Source: Lampris incognitus
Lineage: Eukaryota; Chordata; Actinopteri; Lampriformes; Lampridae
Direction of reading: 5' to 3'
NCBI RefSeq assembly: GCF_029633865.1
Contig: NC_079216.1
Location: 19,380,677 to 19,444,676, forward strand
Length of the DNA: 64,000 bases
Made by a program: the position numbers and the translations under genes. Under the pieces are notes generated by a model. It searched no databases, had not been told where the DNA came from, and saw nothing but the letters and a program-made list of their open reading frames with translations. Shown one piece after another: positions 1 through 12,345 of this stretch; positions within the stretch are counted from its first letter, which is position 1, and each line of letters opens with the position of its first letter.

Positions 1-1472
1 AATGGTTAGCAGCTAATAGATGGCTGCTTTTTAGTAAGAGAAATCTGGGGTTATGTTTATTAATATTAATTAAGTGAGAGAGATACGCTGTTTTTGCAGC
101 AGATACAGCACGTTTGTATTTCACTAAACACTCATGCCACGATAGGTAAAAAACTTCCAATTTTAATTTTCGCCAATTACGTTCCAGTCTCCTGCAGGCC
201 TGCTTAAGAGCACGAGCCTCATCGTTAAACCAGAGTGTAGGCCTCTTTAGTCGCCTAGCTTTGGTAGTGAGAGGTGCAACTGAATCGAGGAGACTAGGGA
301 GGGCCACATTTAAGTCACTAGTGAAATTTTCAACAGAATCAGTTACTACAGTGAAAGGAGCCAAGATTTCAGACAGCTAGCTGCTGGCCAAATGCAGCTA
401 CAGTGGAGGGACCAATGTGGTGAGTGGTAATGTGGTAATTACATATGTGCTAACATTAACTGGACAGGCCAATAATGCTTCAAATTTGATGAGAAAAGGA
501 TCTGACACAGAAGATGTGGTTGGCAAAATATTCAAGATCAGAAACAGCTATCCCTTTAGATAAAACCAAATCAAGGGTGTTACCACTGCAATGAGTTGAC
601 TCTTGAACAAACTGAGCGAACGCAAAAGTATCTACTAGTGCCAGAAAGGCTTTACTTAAGACGATCAGCAGTCTTATTCAGATGAATATTGAAATCACCA
701 AGAATTAGACTCTCATTAGAGTGAGTAACAAGGCCTGAGATAAATTCTTCAAGAAATAATCAGTAACTGCCAGGAGGCCGATAGAGTATCACAATTTGGA
801 CTGGGCCGAGTCCATTCATGGCTGAGGGAGATGGACCAAGAACAAGAGCCTCAAAAGACTGAAATTTAGATTCAAGTTTAGAAGTCAGACTGGAAATAGA
901 TTAATATATTAAGGCAACACCCCCACCTTGTTTATTTGCCCAAGCTAGATGGGCATAAGTATAGTCGGGTGGGGAAGCTACATTTAAGGGAAGGAAAACA
1001 TTTGGTTTCAGCCATGTTTCACATAACCCAATCATATCGAAACTATGTTCAAGAATCAGATCAATCAGATCATCATAAGTAAGGCTTTGGTAGACAATGA
1101 TCTGATATTTATGAAATCAAATTTAAGCATCTTGTGGAAGTGATCAGTAGTAGTTAGAACTTTAGAGCTACCAATAGGTGAAATATTAATTGGAATTAAG
1201 ACACATTCTTGACAATTTTGACAACCAACGCTTGGATGATATGTGGTCACATTTTTGATAACATTGAATATTTGGTTCTGTAGATTATTAGGTACTTCGT
1301 TGCACATTTCACCACCACCAGTGGTAGGAATAATTATTAGATTATTGTGATTAACACATTTAGGAGAGGGGAGTTTGGGAGCAATACAGCAGGGTAGGGA
1401 GACAGTCTCAATGTTATAGACCAAGTTATCAGACTGATAATCTACACTATGAGATATTTCCTGACTAATCAT
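1..1472 (-). pseudogene. LINE ORF2 relic: N-terminus and APE endonuclease
   Basis: An open stretch from 1472 to 1065 ends with FDFINIRSLSTKALL, typical of the beginning of an APE-type endonuclease. Lower coordinates on the same strand read, with breaks, GLCETWLKP, GGGVALIY and LILGDFNIH, the usual endonuclease motifs. The enzyme would nick target DNA to prime reverse transcription. Stops below about 650 show decay. The reverse transcriptase is outside the window. Confidence 0.65.
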
Positions 1473-1599
1473 AATAATTAAACTACTTGACTACACATCT
1501 GCACTAGATTTAAACCTAACAGGCTCTTTAATCACCTGCAACCTGCTGAATGATAAGTCTCTAGTGTTAAACTAAACGTAAACAGCTATCTATATTGCT

Positions 1600-2452
1600 A
1601 GACAAAAAAGTGGCGCCATCCCCAGTAGGGTGAATGCCGTCCACTTTCAGCAGGTAAGGGCAGCCCTAGAAAGAAGGCCAGTTATCAACAAAGCTGAATC
1701 CCTGCTCATTACAGTAAAAGCCAGCCAGCGGTTCATTGAGGTGAGCCTACTGTATGTACATCTCATCATTACCCCTCACAGGTAAGGGACCAGAGACAAT
1801 TAATCGATGCAGATACATCTTTCTGGCAAACTCAAGCATTCTGACTAGGCTAGCTTTTGTGATCTCTGATTGCTTCATCCTAGCATTATTGGTGCCGACA
1901 TGAATAACAATGTTGCTGAAAGTAGTGGTGCTGTGTGCCTGGGTTCCCTGACTCTCCTTTTGTGATGCTAGCACCCTAAGATTATCCTCTGGTGTCGAAG
2001 ACTCTGGCCTCAGGTAAACAGGGAACCAAGGCTGACGAAGCTAATCTAATATTGCGGGTAATGGAGTCTCCTATCATAAGCGTGCATTGCTTTACTCTGC
2101 TGACAGGAGCGGGAGAAGCACGCTGGCCGGTAGGACTACGAACAGGGCTGGTGAGTGGCGAAAACCAGTTTGCAGTCGGGAGGGGTGACAGCAGATCAGG
2201 CCACATGACTGGCGGCTTGCTCTTGCGAGCCTTCCCACGCCGGTAAACAGAGACAAACTCCACCACATCTGCCGACGATGCTGAGCTAGTGCTAACAATA
2301 GCAGGTCTGCCGTCAGGCCCGAGGCTAAGGCTATCTGGAGTGCCCGTCACATCTAACGTAATCCTAGCCGAAAGAAGCTGCTCTAACTCATGGACACGTC
2401 TCTCTAATAGAGACAACCTGTCTGTAACTACGGAGCAGTCACGACAAACCAT
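1600..2452 (-). pseudogene. LINE ORF1 relic with coiled coil and SGNH esterase domain
   Basis: The first part (2452 to 1982) starts with a leucine-rich heptad stretch (LSLLERRVHELEQLL) that looks like a short coiled coil, then a basic and proline-rich linker, then GDSITRN, which fits the SGNH-hydrolase nucleophile block. The next part (1974 to 1747) carries IVIHVGTNNA, the GxND-like block III, and near 1630 the minus strand reads DGIHPTGDG, the catalytic Asp-His block. So all three esterase blocks are present in order but separated by a frame break near 1980 and stops near 1669. The esterase is a known ORF1 module of CR1/L2-like LINEs, thought to act on lipids or acetyl esters. Confidence 0.65.
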
Positions 2453-2739
2453 CGTTTTAACGAGGCTGCTTTGACTGCGAATGTAATAGAGCTAACTGCT
2501 AATCTAGGCTAAGCTCAAAGCTAGTAACAAACTAGGAACGAGAAGCTGCCTACTAAACACGAGTCGTTTAAGAAAGAAAACTAGAGAATCTATCGATAAG
2601 TGAACCAAGCAAAACTAAAATAGCTAAATCAGAACAAAATGAAGAGGTTAGGGCAGAATGCAGAGAAGAGATAGTAAGAAAATAAAAGTTGTCAATGTTA
2701 CGAAGCCGCCGCTCATGAAGGTAGAAGCTGGAAACAGCT

Positions 2740-3123
2740 GGCAGTGACGTCCATGGATGCAACCTCACTGCCTTCATTACCCACAAAGGGGTTTTCTGCT
2801 ACAAGTGTATGGCTTTTGGGTTGAGGTCAGCTCCAACTTGTTTCCAAAAAAGCGTGGCCTTTATCTGTGCGGGAATGCCAGGCCTGACCGTCTACATTGA
2901 CAACATCATTGTCCACGGAGCCACCACCACAGTACACGACAGACGCCGCCACAGCATGTTTGCTGCATTAGCTAAGCACCGGCTAACACTAAATGGTGAT
3001 AAGTGCATTTTGGGGGCCTCAGCCATTGAGTATGTAGGGTCCTGCTTCACTCGAACACAGAAGCCATCCTACGTGTCCACCTCGCCTTCCCAGGTTGCCT
3101 CCTTCTTGGGCATGACTGCATAA
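2740..3123 (+). pseudogene. Ty3/Gypsy reverse transcriptase fragment
   Basis: The frame running into 2809 to 3123 contains THKGVFCYKCMAFGLRSAPT (RT motif 4), then the catalytic motif changed to YIDNIIVHG where the family has Y-L-D-D, then LTLNGDKC and SPSQVASFLGMTA. This is the palm of an LTR-retrotransposon RT with an internal deletion after VGSCF. Loss of the second catalytic Asp and the deletion make it inactive. No LTRs were found next to it. Confidence 0.75.
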
Positions 3124-4080
3124 TGCTCCGTACTTGGACCCGTCCTCTTTACCAGCTACATGCTCCCCCTTGGTCAGATCATCAGCCAACATGGTTTAAG
3201 TTTCCATTGCCATTGCTATGCTGATATGTGTTCTTTTCCACCTGCTTTTTATTTTGTATACAGAAAGCTACAGGTCTTCTACAGAGGGTAGCTACCTGGT
3301 GAAATTCTCTGACGATACCGCACTTTTGTCTCTTCTTCAGGGCTCGGAGTCAGATCACGGTTGTGCCCTACCTACCTTTGTTGATTGGTGTGATGAATGA
3401 CTTCCTTGACCTTAATGTGTCAAAAACTAAGGCACTTATCATTGATTTTGGGAGAAACCGTGATAAACCCAAAACTAACACTATACATGGCGAGGATGTT
3501 CAAATTGTTGACACGTAAACAGTTCCCAAGTACATGAATCACAGTTCATGTACTTGGGAACTATGTTTGGCTCATGTACTTCGGTACTGTGTTTAACTCA
3601 TGTACTTCGACTCATGTGATTCATGTACTTGGGAACTGTGTTCGACACCCAACTCAAGTGCAATATGAACACAGATTCGATTGTCAAGCGTGGGCAACAA
3701 AGAATTCACATACTGCGGAAGCTTAAATCCTTTAATGTCTGTAACACCATCTCATGTATTTTGTACTAGTCATTTATTGAAAGTCTTTTAACTTTGTCCT
3801 TTATTTGTTGGTTTAATAGGTTGTCTGTGAAGGACAGGAATAGCCTATCGTTAAGATCTGCTCCAAGATAATCGGAGTCCAGCAGAGAGATTTGTGCCCC
3901 CTCTGGGAGAAACGTGTGGCTCAGAAAGCAACGGCAACCGTGTGCTGTCCAGTGAATTCACTGTAATACCCTTAGGCCAGCGCTATAAAGCGCCCCCTAT
4001 GAAAACAATTCGCTCTTATACGTCCTCCATTCCTTCTGCTATCAGGCTGTCAAACGCTGAGAGTAGTCATTTTAAATGAA
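3124..4080 (+). mobile_element. LINE 3' fragment (jockey-superfamily type), degenerate
   Basis: In shifting plus frames it reads VKFSDDTALLSLLQGSESDH, then LDLNVSKTKALIIDFGRN, then NTDSIVKRGQQRIH. This order (active site, thumb, post-RT region) is that of a common fish LINE annotated as jockey-like. The active site reads SDD where the family has ADD. Stops occur throughout. An internal rearrangement at 3515 to 3650 repeats the stretch around CATGTACTTGGGAACT several times and creates an inverted repeat. Confidence 0.6.
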
Positions 4081-4629
4081 TGCTTTATTTTGTTTTAAAC
4101 CACAATAGTTGGTTTATACCATGCCTGTTTTTCACATGGCTTGTGGGCCTGTACGTTCACTGAAGGACAGGATGGGAATGAAGAGCAACGTGGAGTTGGC
4201 CTGTAGATTGGGATGTGTTCTGGCAACTAGGGTCAGGGGGCGTATCCTTCTGGTGACATTGAGCCGGGGAGGAGGGTCCAACTTTGAATGTTGTGTTTAC
4301 AAACCGCAACCAACAAATCCTACTTGTTCTACTTCAAGTATGAGGACAATAAAGGAAAGGACTGAACTGACATTTCTGAAAATATCCTTAATCAAGGCAA
4401 CCTGCACTGGGAAGAGCTGAAATTATCTGGAACCATTAGCAGATATTTTCTGTTGATTAATAACGAAAAAGAAAAAAGAGATGATTTTAGAACTGATTTG
4501 CTAGGATGCGGACAACACTAGGTAGGAGAAAGGCAGAAAAAGTCATTTTTGTTTTTTAGTGACAGACATTTCTAACAGCGAATTCTTGAATCATCTGGTA
4601 CTGCTAATGTGGGTGCAGTATGTCCCTAT

Positions 4630-4955
4630 AAACACTGCTTGAGTTGTGGGTCGTCCCGGGTCATCCTGTGTGTGGAGTTTGCATGTTCTCCCCGCATCTG
4701 CATGGGTTTCCTTCGGGTGCTCCTGGTTCCTCCCACAGTCCAAAGACATGTAGGCCAGGTGAATCGGCTGTACTAAATTGTCCCTAGGTGTGACAGTGTG
4801 TGTGTGTGTGTGTGTGTGTGTGGGCCCTGTGATGGACTGGCAGCCTTTCCAGGGTGTTTCCCTGCCTGCCGCCCAATGACGGCTGGGATAGGCTCCAGCA
4901 TCCCGTGACCCCGGTTGGCATAAGTGACTTGGATAATGGATGGATGGATGGAGTT
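4630..4955 (+). repeat. SINE-B family copy, 5'-truncated
   Basis: It matches the full copy at 14102 to 14505 from GGGTCGTCCCGGGTC through CCAAAGACATGTAGG, an internal (GT)n run and the tail GGATAATGGATGGATGG. The tRNA-like head is missing. The tail ends in short GGAT repeats. Confidence 0.7.
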
Positions 4956-6192
4956 GTGGGCCTCACTCAGGTTTAGATATATACAGACTTGAGGCCCTGC
5001 AAAATTCTAAAACAGAACAGAATTCATCAGTGTGTGTCACTCAGTTATCATTATATTTATGTTATCCCCTCTGTATATTTTTGTTACCTTGGTTTAATGT
5101 AGTTCAAGATCAGTAATGGGTTAATACGTGATTAATTATTTGACGGGTGAGTTGGCCAAGTGAGTTGGCCAAAGCCGACGGGAACTGTTCAGTGATTCTC
5201 ATACAGATTTTGTTTTCCTGAATATTTAATTTATGTAGTCTGAACTTTAATAAACAGTAAAGAATAGCCATGAAAAAAATTGCCGGTTGGTCTTGCAATA
5301 AACATATTTACACGGCAACGACACAGGGGTAAATAAAGGGTTAATTTCCAAAGGCCACAGTTTTTAACACCCCAAACACCTTCATCATTCTCGGAATTAT
5401 GACACAGCATCATCTGGTGGTGACAAATACAACTAACCTGGTAACAACACTTGTTTTATTTTGACAGGGTCGTTTATTCACAATCAATAACTTCACAAAA
5501 ACATGGTTTGGTGAATTTAGACAAACTGTAAGATTCAGATGATTCAGAAGTAAAAAAGGCACTTACACTGCCTGCAATCTGCAATAAAATAGTTTCTTTC
5601 CTCTTCTTTTTTTTTTTTTACAAATATTTACAAGAACCTGTTATGACAAACTCGGTCAAAGTGGTGGTCAGCTAATGATGGACATTATTTGAAGTATGAT
5701 CCAAGTTTTTGATGCATGACTAGAAAATGTTAATATAGTTATCGAATCTGCAATACCTGAAGTTTCATTCCAAAGTAAGATATACACCATTTGTAAAAAT
5801 AAAATTGAAAAGTAAAAAAAAAAAAAACTTTTTTGGGGGGATGGGGTGTGGTTCTCACCTATTTCATCCCAATTTGGCATATCCAATTCCTTGTTCTCTT
5901 AAGATTCCGCCATTTTGTGTAGACCTCCACGTGCATCCATTGATACGCGTGGAGCAAGCCGGTCGTGTTATTCGGCCCGTATTCACCTGAAGCTGTGCAG
6001 GCTCCCACATTACCAGTAGGAGTTAACGGTGTCAAGAGCAGGACATATTACCCCTACCAACACACGATCCATGAATATTGCCAATTGTTTTCCCTGCAAC
6101 CCCCCCCCCAGCTGAACCAGAGGCAACAGAGTCTGAACTGTGAACCTAAGTCAGAGAAATACTGTTTTGGGATGCTCGAGTATCCCATATCA
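4956..6192. other. Intergenic, no gene recognised
   Basis: No coding signal or known element was recognised. The part from about 5815 to 6180 begins after an A-run, has a GC-richer body with a 9-bp C-run near 6100, and might be a low-copy SINE-like insertion, but no second copy occurs in the window. Confidence 0.5.
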
Positions 6193-6568
6193 TAAAGTGC
6201 CTTGCAAAAGTATTTAACCCCCTTGACAGTCATCACCAATTTGTTGATTATAAAAGACACTCACACATCTGTTCCTGAACAATATTATTTCTGTGAACCC
6301 ATAAGCTCTACCACCATGTTCCCAAAGCCAAAATAAGTTATGTTTCGCTGACTTTCTATTATATAGTGCTTGCATAAGTATTCAACCCTTTGTGCCCTGA
6401 AAGCTCCAAGTTTACACAAATGACAAATTATTCCTAAAACAAACTCAGGTTAACACAATTGGACATAATTAGTGTGCACCTGTAAGATATTAAAGCAACA
6501 GTCTCATTTATGGGTGTAAAAAGCACTCTGTGTAAAGTTCATTAGCCGGGCCTGAACTCCATCAGAAA

Positions 6569-7587
6569 ATGAAGACAAAAGAGCATAATACTGAAGTAAG
6601 AGACAAAGTGATTAAAATGCAGAAGGAGGGAAAGGGATACAAAACAATATCCAAGTGTTTGGATGTCCCACGGAACACTGTTGGATCCATTGTCAGAAAG
6701 TGGAAGCTGTATCACACAGCCCAGATTCTTTGTAGGACAGGCCGTCCCTCACAGCTAAGTGTCTGAGCAAGACGTGGGCTGGTGAGGAAAGCCACAGATG
6801 ATCCTGCAATCCCTTTGAAGGAGCTCTAGAGGTCAGTGGCTGAAACTGGAGTAAATGTGCATGAGTCAACCATATCACGGCTCTCCATATATCTGGCCTG
6901 TATGGGAGGGTGGCAAGAAAGAAGCCGTTGCTCAAAACTATGCATATAAAAGCACACTTGGGAGTTTGCTACCAAGCATGAGAGAGACCCAGTTAGGATG
7001 TGGGTAAAGGTTTTGTGGTCAGATGAGACGAAAGTTGAGCTTTTTGGCCAGAACTCAAAGTGTTATGTGTGGTGTAAACCTAACACTGCTCATGCCCTAA
7101 AAACACCCTCCCTACAGTGAAGTAGGGCAGCGGCAGCATAATGCTATGGGGTTGCTTTTCACCTGCAGGCACTGGGAACCTTGTTCAAATTGAGGGAAGA
7201 ATGGATGGAGCTAAATACAGGGAAATATTGGAAGAAAACCTGTTGCAGTCTGCCGTAAAACTGAAGCTTGGGAGGAGGTTCACCTTCCAGAAGGACAATG
7301 ATCCTAAGCACAAGGCTAAAGCAACAACGGCATGGCTCAGCAACAAAAAGGTGAATGTTTTGGAGTGGCCAAGTCAAAGTCCAGACCTCAACCCCATTAA
7401 AAGTCTGTGGCACAGACTGAAAATCACAGTCCAGAGGCGCCATCCCACCAACCTGCAAGACCTGTACAAATTCTGCCAAGAATGTGCAAAACTTACTCCA
7501 GAAGAATGTGCGAAGCTTGTACATACTTACCCCAAGAGAATCGTGGCTGTTATTGCAGCAAAAAGGTACTCTACACCAGGCGCGTAG
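6569..7587 (+). pseudogene. Tc1 transposase, broken (DD34K)
   Basis: The start at 6569 opens a paired-like helix-turn-helix (KVIKMQKEGKGYKTISKCL). The frame breaks after 6766. The catalytic half resumes with VLWSDETKVELF near 7012 (first Asp) and continues open from 7141 with [12 protein letters not shown] (second Asp) and [11 protein letters not shown], where the catalytic Glu of family members is Lys. The second Asp and that position are 34 residues apart, as in Tc1/Sleeping Beauty. Frame breaks plus the lost Glu make it inactive. A hAT insertion follows the C-terminal codons directly. Confidence 0.85.
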
Positions 7588-10500
7588 CCAGTAATGGGCC
7601 AAGTGGGCCAGTGCCGCCCAAACTAGTCACTGGCCCACCCATCCATGTTTGATCAAAATACATTAATTTGTTAGAAAATGAAATTAAAATAAATCAAAAC
7701 TCATATATAAAAAGAAGTAAATATAAAATTGATCTATTGTTGACTTGTTATGAGTGTTTAATTTGTCATCTGATTAAAACGGAACTGCTGAAACAAGTTG
7801 AAGGAAGCCTCCGGAACAATTCTGACAGTGACACGGGGATTTTTTACCAGGCGTAGCATCACTGCCAGAACAATGGCTAAACAAAGTTCCTTAGTGTGTT
7901 ACTTTAAAAGAGCAAGAGTCGAGGAGGAAACCACACAACTGCCTCCAACAACTGAGTCCACCCAGCCCAGTTCTACAGATTCATCAGCCCACAAGATGGT
8001 TAGCTCGCTGGCGCCAACCCCAGCCACTTGCTACCCGCAGCCAGTGCTGTGTGCCGGTCAGCCTAATGTGGCTTTACCCGCCGATTTATCAGCAATTGAT
8101 GAACCACCTTCACAGCCAAATCTGAAGGAATTTCCCTGCACTATTAAAAATGGAAAGTCACGGTGCTTCTCATCCAAGTGGTATGGACAGTTTTATTGGT
8201 TGGAATACAGTGTGAAAACGGACGCACTTTTCTGTAAAATGTGCAGACATTTCCCCAGCGGAGCTGACGGCCCACTTGTGAGAGAGGGGTTTGTGGACTG
8301 GAAACACCTGCGTCAGGCATGTGAGAAACACAAGAGGAGTAAGCCTCACTCAGTTTCACTGGAAAAGTTTCTAAGCTACCGGGCAGACCAAACTTCAGGC
8401 CGGGGAAATGTGCTAAACCAAATGAACCATGATGCCATGGACCATTCATTCATCGAGAGGAATCGGGAGCATCTAAAAATTGTTTTGAATATTGTACTGT
8501 TTTGTGCCAAGCAGGACATCCCCCTGTGAGGACACAGGGAGGATGTGGATGCTCTCAATAAAGGAAACTTCCTTGAGCTGTTCAAGTTCATGTGCAAATA
8601 TGATCCACAGATCCAAAGTCATCTAGAGCAGCTGCCCAGAAACGGAACTTTGATGAGCCCCGAAGTTCAAAATGAGCTGCTGGAGTCAGCTGCCTCTTTG
8701 CTGTTGCACAAGATCAAAGCTGAAATATGTGAACTGGGCACATATTATGCACTCATGGCAGACGAATGCAAGAATGAGTCAAAACGTGAACTCGTAGCTG
8801 TTTGTGTGAGATACATTCACGGAGGAAAAAATAAAAGAACGGGTGATCGGGTTCATGGACACAAGTGACATGAGCGCAGGGGGTATTTCAGAGAAAATAT
8901 TGCAGGTGATTGAACCACTGCAGCTTGACCCATCTCTCTGTGTTGGCTTCAGTTTCGACGGGGCCTCCGTTATGTCAGGACACAAGGGAGGCGTGCATGT
9001 TATTCTAAAACAAACTTTTCCTCAGGCTGTGTATAGCCACTGTAATTCTCAGACTGAATTTCGGTACTCTGTGCAGCATCAAAAGTCTCCGGGCATGTCA
9101 GCACATTTTTTGACCCAGTGAACAATATGCATAGTTTCATGACAGGCAGCAGCAGACACGCAAGGTTTGTGGAGGTGCAAAAAGAGCTGCATCCAGGACG
9201 CGCGTGCATGGAACTTGAGCGGTCAGTAGACACGCGCTGGAGCTCCAAATCTGGAGCAGTGAGCAAAATACTGACGTTACTCGACGTAATATTAGAGGTA
9301 CTCACTGAGTATGCTGAAAGCAGCGGACCAACAAAGGTTGAGGCGCAGTCCCTGCTCCAACAGATGCAAACAACAAAGTTCATATTCTTACTCGTCACAT
9401 TTGGGAAATTATTTCAAACGAGCGATTTTGCTACACAGGGTTTACAAAGCCTGACACTGTCAGTTTCTGAGAGCATCGACCTCATTGTGGGACTAAAAGA
9501 GAACTTTGCTCGGTTCAGAGACAATTCAAAGTGTGGTTTTGAACAAGTGATGAAGCTGACAGAAGAGCTGATGCAGAAATATGAAATCACGAGCTGGGAC
9601 ATCACAGCCGAGGCCAGAGGGAGAAGGCTCCCAGTGAGGCTCGCAGAATCTGTGGTCACAACTAGTTTGGGAAAAGCAACAAGTGTGAGAAATGACCTGC
9701 GACACCTCTGGTATGACATTCTTGACAGACAACTGACAGAGCTGGACACTCGTTTCCAAGAGGATCAGTATGGAATAATGAGGGCAGCAGCAACGTTTCT
9801 TCCACACTCTAAGACATTTGCACAGAGGGAGTCCCTGCAGACCCCATGTGATCACTATCACATCTCGGTTGAGGATGCTGAGTTAATGGTATTCATTGAG
9901 CAACTGCGTCGGAAAGTAGCCAACGGGCTTGAATTTCCATTCCTCATGGAAGTTTTGGACATTTGTGCTTCTGATGTTTTTCCTAACCTCAATAAACTAC
10001 TTCGAGTCATCGCCACTCTTCCCATGACTTCTTGTAGTGTTGAGAGACTGTTTTCCACTGCAGGTCGGATTAAAACGCACCTCAGAGCATCCATGAGTAC
10101 TGCTCGTCTCAACAACCTGTCCATTTTTTCCTTTGAAAAGGAACTCTGTGACTCTTTGAACTATGATGAGATCATCACTGTATTCAATGCAAAACCCAGG
10201 CGTTTGCGGCTCGTTTTGTAGGCCATGAAAACAAAAGGTAGGCCTGTTTTATTCATTTTCCACTGCTACATATTTGTGATGTGAAGGGATTTCACTTTAA
10301 ATAACGGCGCGTTGTGTAGTAGCCACATACATGTAGGCCTGCTGTTAATATGCTACATTGTTTATTTTAAATGAGTTGCTCATTTTTTCCTCACAGAAGC
10401 TAAATTTCAACCAAATGTCAATGTATGTGATTTAGTTAGTAGAAATGAAGGAGGGTGTTATTTCTTAATTCAACTCATGCTCAGCTGAGTGTTTTCATTC

Positions 10501-11042
10501 TTTGTTTTGTTTTTTTACTGCTGATTTATGAGAACAGCTTGCATATTTGCTGTCATTTGTGAGCTGTCCATGGTAGTGAAGTGACAATGGCTGTAATTAA
10601 TGCACAAGGGATATATTACAGTAGTGCAATTAAGTCTGATGTATGCCATGTCATGCAATGCTGTTTGTGTTCATGTTTAGTTGGCAACTTTGTGCAATAA
10701 AATAGTTAACAATGCCATGCGCTGTAGAGCTGTTTCTGCAGAAGCAAATATATTTTACTCTGATGTAATAGACAGGTTTTTGTCTATAGTGTTGTGCACA
10801 GCCTTTCATGAGCTCTGTTGATGGAGCATGTTGTGTGGGCAGTGTTTTGCTATTATTGATTTTGTAAAGCAGAATATTACAAATAAAAGTGTCGGTTTCC
10901 TCAGTTTGTCTATGTTTCTCCTTTAGTTTATTCTACTTTAGTTTATTCTACTTTAGTTTTTAAGTCCTTTTTTCTAGGAAAAGTTGGCCCATCCAATTTT
11001 TTACTGGCCCCACCCAAAATACAATTTCTGCCTACGCCACTG
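7577..11042 (+). mobile_element. hAT DNA transposon with 8-bp target duplication
   Basis: The element starts CAGGCGCGTAGCCAG and ends with the complement of CAGTGGCGTAGGCAG. It is flanked by an exact 8-bp duplication CTCTACAC at 7569 to 7576 and 11043 to 11050, the hAT signature. It sits inside the Tc1 element, so it is the younger of the two. About 800 bp of AT-rich 3' sequence without a gene follows the transposase. Confidence 0.92.
7873..10221 (+). pseudogene. hAT transposase (ZMYM1/TTF-finger type), broken
   Basis: ATG at 7873 (MAKQSSLVCYF) begins a protein with a low-complexity Thr/Ser/Pro N-terminus, then a TTF-type zinc-finger region with YSVKTDALFCKMCRHF near 8200, a DUF4371-like middle (YYALMADECKNESKRELVAV; SFDGASVMSGHKGGVH) and, at about 10000, the hAT dimerisation block TSCSVERLFSTAGRIKTHLR. 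Breaks are a TGA at 8527 in frame, a shift near 8835 and a shift near 9100; the last 367 codons are open. The protein would cut and join the element ends. It is about as long as family members but inactive as it stands. Confidence 0.85.
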
Positions 11043-11269
11043 CTCTACACAGTATTAATATGTAGGGGTTGAATACTACTTGAATACTTAGTTTTTAATG
11101 TACTTCCAAAAAGTCAGTGAAACATAACTTATTTTGGCTTTGGGTACATGCTGTTAGAGTTTATGGGTTCACAAAAATATTGTTCAGGAACAGATGTGTG
11201 AGTATCTTTTATAATCCAGAAATTAGTGGTGACTGTCAAGGGGGTTGAATACTTTTACAAGGCACTGTA

Positions 11270-12127
11270 TCTACTCTGATGGTTACTGGCAAGTGGGTAC
11301 AATGTTTGAACATGATTAGACCCTTCTTAGGGCCTTGACTTAAAAAAAAAAATTACAGGAGTAAAAAAACAATAAAACATTGCTCATCATTTATAAAGGG
11401 TATCCTACATTTTGGAACAAAATCCTTTGGTTACTGCTCAGTTAATGGCTAAATTGAACAGGAAAACCTGCTGTCATCACTAGTATCAGAATTGACAAAC
11501 AGTATTTAAACGACATGATGATGCTTCTGTTAGGAAATAACTCGGAGAGAACAGAGTCCTCGCCACTAAGTAAAAACACAAAATAAAGCATCCAAAGAAT
11601 ATTGGTGTTTTTTTTCGTACTTTGACAAATCAATGGCAGAAACCCTGAAGGTTGAATAAGAACTTTTTATCTTATGAAAATGGTAAAAAAAAAAAAAACT
11701 TCTCTTCTGAGGCTTTTATGTAAGGCGGCGGCACAGTGTGCAAAGTCTTCAGATTAAACCCACTTGTGTGAGCTTTCGTGCTACTTCATCACATCTTTCC
11801 ACATTAAAACTTACTGGATAACCCCCCCCCCCCAGAATTACATTCCTGTTTGGGAGAAGACAGATGGAATGCTAAATTTCACATCACACACACACACAAA
11901 GGTACACTAACAGACATTCAACTTATTCAGAGCGGTTGAATTGCGGCCACAGAGGAAGTCGACTTAGTGATGAGAGATTGTGAACATTTTATACAACACA
12001 AAGTAATACTGATGGAGTGGGTCAACACGTCTGCTGTGCTTATAAAGTACACGGCAAAGTTGAATTTAAATGGAGAACTGGATAACTTGGAGAACAGGCA
12101 ATGGATGTTGCACAAGCGTACAACATC
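11270..12127. other. Intergenic, no gene recognised
   Basis: AT-rich sequence with A-runs (11341, 11688) and a C-run (11823). No domain, exon or repeat copy was recognised. Confidence 0.5.
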
Positions 12128-12345
12128 CACTGCCCATCTGTCCATCTTGGGAGAGAGATCCCTCCTCTGTTGCTCTCCCTGAGGTTTCTTCCTGGTTTTT
12201 CTCTCTGTTAAAGGTTTTTTTTTAGGAAGTTGTTCCTTATCCGATGCGAGGGTCTAAGGACAGGCTGCTGTGTTGGTGTAAAGCCCACTGAGGCAAATTT
12301 GTAAATTTGGAATAATGGGCTATACAAATAAAACTGACTTGACTT
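12128..12345 (+). repeat. Dispersed repeat (family E) copy 1
   Basis: It shares with 30470 to 30690 (opposite strand) the blocks CTTATCCGATGCGAGGGTCT, TGAGGCAAATTTGTAA and a tail GGGCTATACAAATAAAACTG. The tail resembles the 3' end of fish retroposons. It is non-coding. Confidence 0.65.

Larger units (their letters stand above)
1..2460 (-). mobile_element. Non-LTR retrotransposon (Rex/L2/CR1-like LINE), degenerate, cut by window edge
   Basis: Reading the minus strand from about 2460 down gives an ORF1-like segment, then an ORF2 start, then an endonuclease region, in the normal LINE order. The segment near positions 300 to 1 reads as the linker between endonuclease and reverse transcriptase, so the RT itself lies beyond the left edge. 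Many stops and frameshifts show it is dead. The ORF1 esterase places it with CR1/L2/Rex-type LINEs; the exact clade is an inference from remembered family features. Confidence 0.75.
6193..11269 (+). mobile_element. Tc1/mariner element interrupted by a hAT element
   Basis: The ends are inverted repeats: AGTGCCTTGCAAAAGTATTT after a TA at 6193, and its complement GGCACTGTA closing at 11269. Removing the hAT insertion at 7577 to 11042 and one target copy leaves about 1.6 kb, the usual Tc1 length. The TA dinucleotides at both ends fit Tc1 target choice. Confidence 0.9.

Noticed and set aside
4109-4420. 103-codon plus-strand frame as a gene
   Set aside because: No domain, no splice context, in a repeat-rich area; the Cys/Thr-rich end looks like a retroelement UTR.
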